Assembly: GCA_029059055.1 (NCBI GenBank)
Contig: JAIDWS010000027.1
Coordinates: 1-35,643 of the forward strand
DNA: 35,643 nt
DNA from: Alphaproteobacteria bacterium
GTDB taxonomy: Bacteria; Pseudomonadota; Alphaproteobacteria; Rs-D84
Reading direction: 5' to 3'
Made by a program: the position numbers and the translations under genes. The notes under the pieces are model-generated. The model was not told the origin of the DNA. It did no database searches and worked only from the letters and a program-made list of their open reading frames with translations. Each line of letters begins with the position of its first letter. Within the stretch, counting starts at the first letter, position 1. Shown one piece after another: positions 29,400-35,643 of the stretch.

Positions 29400-31205
29400 A
29401 TGTTGAAAAATTTAAAACAAAAAACCAAGACCCTGATTAAGGGCGACGAATCAAACGGACGTATTAAATGGTCCCTGTATATCCGCGTATGGAATGAAAT
29501 TGGACGGTCTTATTTTAAATGGCTGGTCGCGGGGATTGTCTTTACCATTCTGGCCGCGGCGGCCGAAGCGTATACGATTACACTGGTCCAACAGGTCGTA
29601 GACAAGGCGTTCATTGAAAAAAGTATGGAAGCCATTTATTTATTGGGGATTCAGGTCATCCTGGCATTCGGGGCCAAGGGAACATTTACATATGCCAAGG
29701 CACTGATTATGTCCAAGGGTGGGTTACAGGCATATGTCCGGTTACAGGAAAAAATTTACCGCCATATGACCCACATGAATCTGGCGCGATTTTATGGCGA
29801 CGGAATTGGCAAAAATCTGAACTATTTTAATGTCCAGGCCGGGGCGGTTTTATCGCTGGTGACGGATAACATCATTAAATTGGTTCAAAATGTCGCGACA
29901 TTGACCATGACATTGGCGTTAATGTTTTATTACGCGCCGCAAATGTGCGTGGTGTTGTTGTTCTTGGCACCGATGATTATGATTCCCATGATTTTAATTA
30001 TGCGCAAACGGCGTAAATTGTCCCGGCAATCGTTTACCATCGCCAATAACGTGACCCAGCAATTGAACCAAACGCTGTTGGGGATTAAGACCATCCAGGC
30101 ATTCGCAACCGAAGAACGCGAAGCCAAAAACTTTTCGCGCGTATTAAATACGTCGGTTACCAATTCGTATAAAAGCACCCAGGCCAACGCATTGCGGTCC
30201 CCGCTGATGGAATTCATGATTTCCATCGGGTTGTGCGTCGCAATGATTATGGGGGGGCACTTTATTTCGTCGGGCGCGATTTCCACCGGGGATTTCACGG
30301 CGTTTCTGTTGGCGTTGACCGCCGCGTACAAGCCGGCCAAAAGCATCACCGGTACGGGCGATTCGTTACAGCATGGATTGTTGGCGGCGGAAATTCTGTT
30401 CGCGTTCCTGGACAGCAAGCCCGACATTGTTGACGACCCCGATGCCAAGGTATTGGATGCAGACAAAATGTCCGTGGCGTTTGACAACGTGTCATTTGAA
30501 TATAACCCGGGTGAACCGGTCTTGACCGATATTTCGTTAAAGGTGCCGGCCGGCAAAGTCTGTGCGTTGGTTGGGCCGTCGGGCGGTGGTAAAACCACGA
30601 TGTTCAATCTGTTGGAACGTTTTTACGAACCCCAGATGGGCAAAATCACCATCAACCGGACGGATATTAAAAAGTATACGTTGAAATCGCTGCGTGAAAA
30701 TATTGCAGAAGTGTCCCAGACGGTTTTCTTGTTCAACGGGTCCATCGCAGACAATATTAAATACGGTAATCCCAACGCCACCCACGACCAGGTTGTTGCG
30801 GCGGCGCGTGCGGCCAATGCACACGATTTCATCATGGAATTCCCGAAACAATACGATACATCGGTCGGCGAAGGCGGGGCATTATTGTCGGGTGGCCAGA
30901 AACAGCGTATCGCCATTGCGCGTGCGATTTTAAAAGATGCGCCGATTTTGTTGCTGGACGAAGCCACATCCGCATTGGATACGCAAAGCGAAAAATTGAT
31001 TCAGGCGGCCCTGGGGGATTTGATGCAGGGACGTACAACATTCGTTATTGCCCACCGTTTATCAACGATTTTGGATGCGGATATTATCTGTGTCATCAAA
31101 AATGGCCGGATAATAGAGCAGGGAACCGATGCCGAATTGGTCGCGTTGGGCGGGGAATATAAGAAGCTGCGCGATATTCAGTTCAAAACAACCAAGCAGA
31201 AGTAA
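29400..31205 (+). CDS. ABC exporter, MsbA-like (fused permease and ATPase)
   Basis: A 601-aa half-transporter. Residues ~40-330 form a six-helix type I exporter domain (FKWLVAGIVFTILAAAAEAY, MVLLFLAP-like and LCVAMIMGGHFISSG segments). The ATPase domain runs from ~360: Walker A GPSGGGKTT, Q-loop EVSQTVFLFNG, signature LSGGQKQRIAIARA, Walker B ILLLDEATSALD, H-loop VIAHRLST. It is predicted to flip lipids or export hydrophobic substrates as a dimer; overall pattern resembles MsbA, but substrate cannot be told from sequence, so msbA is not assigned. No Shine-Dalgarno precedes the ATG. A hairpin region (31228-31275) follows. Confidence 0.9.
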   Translation: MLKNLKQKTKTLIKGDESNGRIKWSLYIRVWNEIGRSYFKWLVAGIVFTILAAAAEAYTITLVQQVVDKAFIEKSMEAIYLLGIQVILAFGAKGTFTYAKALIMSKGGLQAYVRLQEKIYRHMTHMNLARFYGDGIGKNLNYFNVQAGAVLSLVTDNIIKLVQNVATLTMTLALMFYYAPQMCVVLLFLAPMIMIPMILIMRKRRKLSRQSFTIANNVTQQLNQTLLGIKTIQAFATEEREAKNFSRVLNTSVTNSYKSTQANALRSPLMEFMISIGLCVAMIMGGHFISSGAISTGDFTAFLLALTAAYKPAKSITGTGDSLQHGLLAAEILFAFLDSKPDIVDDPDAKVLDADKMSVAFDNVSFEYNPGEPVLTDISLKVPAGKVCALVGPSGGGKTTMFNLLERFYEPQMGKITINRTDIKKYTLKSLRENIAEVSQTVFLFNGSIADNIKYGNPNATHDQVVAAARAANAHDFIMEFPKQYDTSVGEGGALLSGGQKQRIAIARAILKDAPILLLDEATSALDTQSEKLIQAALGDLMQGRTTFVIAHRLSTILDADIICVIKNGRIIEQGTDAELVALGGEYKKLRDIQFKTTKQK

Positions 31206-31227
31206 TTTTTATTTGCATTTACCGTAC

Positions 31228-31273
31228 GGGCGCCCGGGCCGAGAGAGAAGCGCCCCCATCGGTATTTTTTATC
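31228..31273 (+). terminator. Possible terminator or leader hairpin
   Basis: GGGCGC and GCGCCC are separated by ~16 nt and followed about 10 nt later by GGTATTTTTT. It lies between the ABC gene and the next gene and could terminate the former or attenuate the latter; the T-run is offset from the stem. Confidence 0.4.
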
Positions 31274-31287
31274 AGGGGATATAAATC

Positions 31288-32799
31288 ATGACAACACCAA
31301 AAAAACAAAAGCGCCCGGTTGAATTAAAATGCGTTAAAACCGCCACCGGGAAATATCGTCTGTGTGTCCGGGGGGACGATGGGGAATTAACAACCGTCGC
31401 CGGTATCGGGTTCAGTGCGAAGCCGTTTGCCGTTATGGATATATCGCCAACGTCGCCGTATTTGGTCGTGCGTAAGTATGGAAATGTCCAGACGGCGTCG
31501 CGGCAACGTGCGCGCGGTGCATTGTTCTTGGTCCATCGGCACAGTGGCAAAGTTCCCGAAAACATGGGGGGCTATGGCGCGGCCCGGATTGCATTTGATT
31601 CATTGACCAGATATGTGTATTTTATGCCGTTGCTGATGGGGGGACAGACGCCAAATTTCTTTTATTGCCAGCAGCCAAACGGCAAACAGCACCAGACCGT
31701 AAGTGTTCCCACGCATGCCCAGCGTATTGTTGCCAATATGGTGAAACAAGATGCCATGACCCCGATTGATATTGTTAACGATCGTTATGTGATAACGGGC
31801 CGCCGGGGGGCGGTGCGTCCTGGGGCCAAACATGCCGACATCAGTGATATGGCGTTACGTGCGGCATATCAGTATCACCATAAACGTTATGGTCGTGTTC
31901 CCGATGATTTAAATGCTGCGCTGGGGGCGCGCTTTGCCGGGTATGATATGGACACCCAGACATTTGGCCATGGGGTGCGTCGGGTCCGGTCTGTGGAACA
32001 ATCGGACAAACCGTCTGCGCCGCGCGATTTTACAAAATTGACGGATGCATCGCTGCGTGCAACGTACAGTTTGCATCGTCGCAAGAAAAATAATATCCCG
32101 GATGCCCTGAATGCGGAATTGGGGCGTCGCTTTGCCGGGTACGATATGGTCAGTCGCACATTCGGCCATAAAAAATCCGGTCCCATCGCCGCAAAGTCCA
32201 TGCCGAAACCGTCGGCCCAGTCAACCGTTGTGACCCATGCGACCCCCGCGACCGGGGGGGCGGCCGACAAACAACCGACTGTGGCTGTGGCCGCCGGTAA
32301 AAAATCCGAAACGCCGGTCATCGCCCCGGTGCGTCCGGTTGTACCGGAACGGGTTGCGGCAAAAACGCCGGTTGCATCACCGCGTTCACCCAAAATTACA
32401 GAACTGTCCGTTACGTTAAAGCCGGTAAAAATGACATTGGATTCGGTTTATAACGATGTATATGTCAATGGCAAGCGCATTTTGCATAACCATGTTGATA
32501 CAGAATTACACACATTCCTGGGGGGGGCCATTTTGGCGGTTCGCGGCATTGTGACCGATAACCCCAGATTGCCACAGCGGCCGATGTGGATGATTTATGG
32601 CACGGATTTGATGCCGAACAAATGGTTGGGGACCAATAAATTTTCCGGTTATGATGTGTATATTGCGAATGTCAATGCGAATGCGTCGTTATTGACCCTG
32701 TATGCCAGCAATCGTATGCAATTGTTGTTGGATTATGAAAAATACCGGCGATTGGCCGCCGGCCGCGTCTTTAAAATCAAAGATGAAAACACAAAATAA
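31288..32799 (+). CDS. Unknown protein with two internal repeats
   Basis: A 503-aa protein of no recognised family, without signal peptide or membrane segment. Two ~45-residue repeats, at about residues 184-230 and 248-295, share the pattern D-x-x-LRAxY-x-x-H-x-K/R...PD-x-LNAxLGxRFAGYDM...TFGH. A Pro/Ala/Lys-rich linker (~300-375) leads to a C-terminal domain (~378-503, VKMTLDSVYNDVYVNGKRI ... NRMQLLLDYEKYRRL). The N-terminal ~160 residues are beta-rich. The repeats might bind DNA, RNA or protein; nothing decides this. AGGGG precedes the start. Monocistronic, with a terminator after it. Confidence 0.82.
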   Translation: MTTPKKQKRPVELKCVKTATGKYRLCVRGDDGELTTVAGIGFSAKPFAVMDISPTSPYLVVRKYGNVQTASRQRARGALFLVHRHSGKVPENMGGYGAARIAFDSLTRYVYFMPLLMGGQTPNFFYCQQPNGKQHQTVSVPTHAQRIVANMVKQDAMTPIDIVNDRYVITGRRGAVRPGAKHADISDMALRAAYQYHHKRYGRVPDDLNAALGARFAGYDMDTQTFGHGVRRVRSVEQSDKPSAPRDFTKLTDASLRATYSLHRRKKNNIPDALNAELGRRFAGYDMVSRTFGHKKSGPIAAKSMPKPSAQSTVVTHATPATGGAADKQPTVAVAAGKKSETPVIAPVRPVVPERVAAKTPVASPRSPKITELSVTLKPVKMTLDSVYNDVYVNGKRILHNHVDTELHTFLGGAILAVRGIVTDNPRLPQRPMWMIYGTDLMPNKWLGTNKFSGYDVYIANVNANASLLTLYASNRMQLLLDYEKYRRLAAGRVFKIKDENTK

Positions 32800-32826
32800 A
32801 AAACGGGGCGTTTGCCCCGTTTTTTG
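32800..32826. terminator. Bidirectional terminator
   Basis: Perfect AAAACGGGGC-GTTT-GCCCCGTTTT between converging genes. Confidence 0.9.
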
Positions 32827-32836
32827 TCGCATCACA

Positions 32837-34894
32837 TTATTTGACGGTCAATTCTTTGCCGTGGACATCGACGCGGATGGTGGACCCTTCGCCGACGGCG
32901 CCGGACAAAATCAAATCGGCGATTTTATCTTCGACCGCGGTCATAATCAAACGCTTTAACGGGCGCGCGCCAAAGACCGGGTCGTATCCGTGGTCGCCCA
33001 GCCATTTGATGGCTTTGTCCGAAACGTCCAATGTCATGCGGCGTTCCGCCAACCGTTTTTCCAGGTTGCGTAATTGAATTTTGACGATGCCGGCCATCAC
33101 ATCTTTGCCCAGCGGGTTAAAGAACACGATGTCATCAATACGGTTGATGAATTCCGGGCGGAAATGTTTTTTTACCGCTTCCATATCCGGCAGATTGCTG
33201 GTCATGATGATGATGGTGTTCGCAAAGTTCACAACGTGACCCTGGCCATCGGTCAATCGACCGTCGTCCAAGATTTGCAGAAACACGTTGAACACGTCGG
33301 GGTTGGCCTTTTCGATTTCGTCGAACAGCAATACCTGGTACGGTCTGCGGCGCACACTTTCGGTCAAAACGCCACCCTGTTCATATCCGACGTACCCGGG
33401 GGGGCTGCCAATCAGGCGGGCGACCGAATGCGGTTCCATATATTCACTCATATCAATTCGGGTCATGGCGGTGTCGTCATTGAACAGATATTCCGCCAAT
33501 GCTTTGGCCACTTCGGTTTTGCCGACGCCGGTCGGTCCCAAGAACATAAAGCTGCCGGCGGGGCGATGCGGGTCCGACAGGCCCGCGCGACTGCGTCGGA
33601 TGGCGCGCGCAATAACCCCCAGGGCCAAGTCTTGGCCGACGACGCGATTGCGCAGTTCATCTTCGATGTTCAACAGTTTGGCCTGTTCTTCGCCGGTCAA
33701 TTTGTCGGCCGGAACGCCGGTCCATTTGCTGACGACGGTGGCGATATGTTCCGGCAGAACCGTTTTATATTCGCGTGCATCGGCATTCATCTGTTTGATT
33801 TTTTCTTCCAGTTCGGGAATCTTGCCGTATTGCAGGGCGGATGCCTTTTCGTAATCGCCGGCGCGGGTTGCACTGGCGACTTCGGCCTTGGCCGCGTCCA
33901 GCGCCGCCATCGCATCCGACAGACCGCGCATTTTTTGTTGTTCATCCTGCCACTGTTTGGTCAATGTCCGGGATTCAGATTCGGTGTCCCGGATGATTTT
34001 TTCCAAATCTTTCAGGCGTTTTTTAGATTCTTCGTCTTTTTCTTTTTTCAGTGCCTGTTGTTCAATTTTCAACTGCATCAAATGGCGGTCGATTTCATCC
34101 AGTTTTTCCGGCTTGGACGCGACTTCGATACGGACGCGTGCGGCGGCTTCGTCAATCAGGTCAATGGCCTTGTCCGGTAAAAATCGGTCGGTGATGTATC
34201 GGTCGGACAACTTGACCGCGGAAACCAGGGCTGCATCCGCGATGCGGACACCGTGGTGACCTTCGTATTTTTCTTTTAACCCGCGCAGAATGGAAATCGT
34301 GTCGTCGACCGTCGGTTCATCGACATAGACGGGCTGGAATCGCCGCGCCAGGGCGGGGTCTTTTTCAATATATTGACGATATTCGTCCAGTGTTGTCGCC
34401 CCCAAGCAGTGCAATTCACCACGGGCCAACATGGGCTTTAACAAATTGCCCGCATCCATGGATCCTTCGCCTTTGCCGGCACCGACCATGGTGTGCAATT
34501 CATCGATAAACAGAATAATTTGTCCGTCGGAATCTTTGACCGCCTTTAAAATCGCTTTCAGGCGTCCTTCGAATTGGCCGCGGAACATCGCGCCGGCCAT
34601 CAATGCCCCCATGTCCAGCGACAATAATTTTTTGTTTAATAAATTTTCCGGGACGTCGCCTGCGATGATGCGGTTGGCCAATCCTTCGACGATGGCGGTT
34701 TTACCGACACCGGGATTACCGATTAATACGGGATTATTTTTTGTACGCCGGGACAGCACCTGGATGGTGCGGCGAATTTCTTCGTCGCGTCCGATGACCG
34801 GGTCCAATTTGCCGTCGGCGGCCAATTTGGTAAAATCAGTCGTATATTTTTCAATTGCCTGTTGTGGCGTTTCCTGCATTTCTTCTGGATTCAT
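32837..34894 (-). CDS. clpB: Disaggregase ClpB lacking the N-terminal domain
   Basis: Hexameric AAA+ chaperone that rescues aggregates with DnaK/GrpE. At 685 aa it lacks the ~150-residue N-domain of standard ClpB (~860 aa); the protein starts just before D1 ([21 protein letters not shown], split in the family consensus). D1 has Walker A GNPGVGKT and Walker B ILFIDELH. The coiled-coil middle domain spans about residues 255-370. D2 has [17 protein letters not shown] and pore GYVGYEQGG. The TSNL[12 protein letters not shown] stretch of D2 is ~18 residues shorter than usual. The 180 nt upstream contain no N-domain coding, and a promoter-like TTGAAG-16-TATATA is present, so the truncation looks native rather than a start-site error. 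Confidence 0.93.
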   Translation of the reverse strand: MNPEEMQETPQQAIEKYTTDFTKLAADGKLDPVIGRDEEIRRTIQVLSRRTKNNPVLIGNPGVGKTAIVEGLANRIIAGDVPENLLNKKLLSLDMGALMAGAMFRGQFEGRLKAILKAVKDSDGQIILFIDELHTMVGAGKGEGSMDAGNLLKPMLARGELHCLGATTLDEYRQYIEKDPALARRFQPVYVDEPTVDDTISILRGLKEKYEGHHGVRIADAALVSAVKLSDRYITDRFLPDKAIDLIDEAAARVRIEVASKPEKLDEIDRHLMQLKIEQQALKKEKDEESKKRLKDLEKIIRDTESESRTLTKQWQDEQQKMRGLSDAMAALDAAKAEVASATRAGDYEKASALQYGKIPELEEKIKQMNADAREYKTVLPEHIATVVSKWTGVPADKLTGEEQAKLLNIEDELRNRVVGQDLALGVIARAIRRSRAGLSDPHRPAGSFMFLGPTGVGKTEVAKALAEYLFNDDTAMTRIDMSEYMEPHSVARLIGSPPGYVGYEQGGVLTESVRRRPYQVLLFDEIEKANPDVFNVFLQILDDGRLTDGQGHVVNFANTIIIMTSNLPDMEAVKKHFRPEFINRIDDIVFFNPLGKDVMAGIVKIQLRNLEKRLAERRMTLDVSDKAIKWLGDHGYDPVFGARPLKRLIMTAVEDKIADLILSGAVGEGSTIRVDVHGKELTVK

Positions 34895-35016
34895 GATTAA
34901 ATCACCCTTGGTTCTTTTGCCATATATATAGTACCATTTTGTCGGTCTTCAAGACACAGGAATCAAAGCCCCCGGCGCACGGGAAACGCGCCGAAATTAA
35001 AAAAGTGAAATTCATC

Positions 35017-35043
35017 TTGACTTTTGTCATTTTTTGTTATAAA
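35017..35043 (+). promoter_or_regulatory. Candidate rpmB promoter
   Basis: TTGACT (35017-35022) and TATAAA near 35038, a short spacer of about 15 nt, upstream of AAAGGATT and the ATG. Confidence 0.45.
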
Positions 35044-35074
35044 TTGTGGCGCAGTTATCAAAGGATTATTAATT

Positions 35075-35446
35075 ATGCCACGCGTATGTAAAGTTACCGG
35101 TAAGAAAACACAGGTTGGGATGAATGTTTCCCACTCTATGCGCCATACCAAGCGCACGTTCTTGCCAAATCTGCAAAAATTGAAGTTCCACAGTGATATC
35201 TTGGGTCGTGATTTCTCGCTGCGTATTTCGACGGCGGGTCTGCGTACATTGACCAAACATGGCGGCTTGGACGCGTATGTTATGGCGAAACCGGTATCAC
35301 GTTTGACCGAAGAAATGGCCGCCATTAAAAAGGCCATTGAAAAGAAGCAGGGTAAAGCCCCGGCACCGGAAAAGAAACCGGTTCGCAAGCCGACCCGCAG
35401 CGCCCGCTTGGTCAAAAAGGTCGAAGCAAAGGCAAAGGCCGCTTAA
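35075..35446 (+). CDS. rpmB: Large ribosomal subunit protein bL28
   Basis: A 123-aa protein. The bL28 core is MPRVCKVTGKKTQVGMNVSH, RHTKRTFLPNLQ, FSLRISTAGLRTLTKHGGLDAY (quoted in parts). A ~40-residue Lys/Pro/Ala-rich tail extends it beyond the usual ~80-100. The start at 35075 gives the family's N-terminus; an earlier in-frame ATG lies in the promoter. tRNA-Leu follows 15 nt after the stop and may share the transcript. Confidence 0.96.
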   Translation: MPRVCKVTGKKTQVGMNVSHSMRHTKRTFLPNLQKLKFHSDILGRDFSLRISTAGLRTLTKHGGLDAYVMAKPVSRLTEEMAAIKKAIEKKQGKAPAPEKKPVRKPTRSARLVKKVEAKAKAA

Positions 35447-35461
35447 TCGCCGCATGGTTTT

Positions 35462-35546
35462 GGCCCCGTGGCGGAATTGGTAGACGCGCTTGACTCAAAA
35501 TCAAGTTCTGCAAGGAGTGTCGGTTCGAGTCCGACCAGGGCCACCA
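35462..35546 (+). tRNA. tRNA-Leu (anticodon CAA)
   Basis: 85 nt with encoded CCA. Acceptor GGCCCCG / CAGGGCC has a C6-A67 mismatch; D-arm GCGGAATTGGTAGACGC; anticodon arm CTTGA-CTCAAAA-TCAAG with CAA; a long variable arm as expected for Leu; T-arm GTCGG-TTCGAGT-CCGAC. Confidence 0.95.
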
Positions 35547-35551
35547 GAATA

Positions 35552-35579
35552 AAGCACCCGCGAATGCGGGTGTTTTTTT
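35552..35579 (+). terminator. Terminator after tRNA-Leu
   Basis: Stem CACCCGC-GAAT-GCGGGTG followed by seven T. Confidence 0.88.
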
Positions 35580-35582
35580 ATG

Positions 35583-35637
35583 TGGCCCCGGGACGCAGAA
35601 CCGACGGTTCGGGTCCGACCAGTAATCGGGCCCCGCC
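35583..35637 (+). pseudogene. tRNA-Leu remnant
   Basis: Contains GGCCCCG like the tRNA-Leu 5' end, then GACGGTTCGGGTCCGACCAG (18/20 identical to the T-arm at 35519-35538) and GGGCC..GCCA like its 3' end. The D- and anticodon arms are missing, so it looks like an internally deleted copy. Confidence 0.55.
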
Positions 35638-35643
35638 AAAATG

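Noticed and set aside
33074-34180. 368-aa frame antisense to clpB
   Set aside because: Shadow of a clearly conserved gene; composition is that of an antisense frame and no start signals are seen.
35412-35639. 75-aa minus frame over tRNA-Leu
   Set aside because: Antisense tRNA translation; no independent evidence.

Overview
The window looks like chromosome from an alphaproteobacterium, probably a small-genome, host-associated or gut lineage; this placement is inferred from gene content only. The pointers are a CcrM-type methyltransferase next to nrdR, a PpiD-like chaperone, bL17 and bL28 with long Ala/Lys-rich tails, an LptB/LptC pair, and many secreted proteins of unknown family. Housekeeping genes (clpP-clpX, grpE-tpiA, rpsF-rpsR-rplI, rpoA, rplQ, rpsU, rpmB, pgk, rnhB, clpB, two tRNAs) alternate with small lineage-specific secreted or envelope loci. 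There are no rRNA genes, CRISPR arrays, transposases or integrases.

Layout. 1-440: three tandem copies of a ~126-bp palindromic repeat. 469-4003: ccrM, diverging from nrdR and a lytic transglycosylase. 4042-7614: a three-gene operon of unknown secreted/membrane proteins, flanked by 60-bp direct copies of the transglycosylase 3' end plus terminator. 7671-10985: a small membrane protein, rnhB-pgk, and lptC-lptB. 11071-13923: a secreted protein, an OmpA-domain lipoprotein and a 57-aa protein. 14010-16499: a small XRE-like regulator, then clpP and clpX. 16528-21100: two Cys-rich secreted paralogues in inverted orientation around grpE, tpiA and ppiD. 21245-22447: rplI, rpsR, rpsF. 22689-26620: an OmpA-domain protein, a MotA/TolQ-like plus OmpA/MotB-like pair, and a small secreted protein. 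26825-29293: rpoA, rplQ, rpsU, tRNA-Ala. 29400-35546: an ABC exporter, a repeat-containing unknown protein, a clpB without the N-domain, rpmB, tRNA-Leu.

Most interesting signal. Four intergenic regions (4068-4246, 16627-16842, 14254-14421 minus, 20930-21100 minus) carry what appears to be one structured leader-RNA element. In each, a G-rich strand can pair either with an upstream C-rich strand or with a downstream one. The downstream pairing encloses two hairpins, one with a CUAU/AUAG stem (UCAU/AUGA in one copy). Its 3' arm overlaps by 2-3 nt the 5' arm of an intrinsic terminator lying just before the start codon. Helix sequences differ between copies while pairing is kept (GGTTGGAGG/CCTCCAACC, GGCAGGAGG/CCTCCTGCC, GGTCGGG/CCCGACC). 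The architecture is that of a transcription attenuator or riboswitch. The genes behind it are the three-gene operon, the XRE-like regulator and both Cys-rich proteins, so they may form one regulon. I do not recognise it as a known class.

A second theme is leaderless expression. For nrdR, the 71-aa membrane protein, rnhB and lptC, a -10-like hexamer ends exactly 7 nt before the chosen start codon, without a clear Shine-Dalgarno sequence; the ABC exporter and the 11071 gene are close to this.
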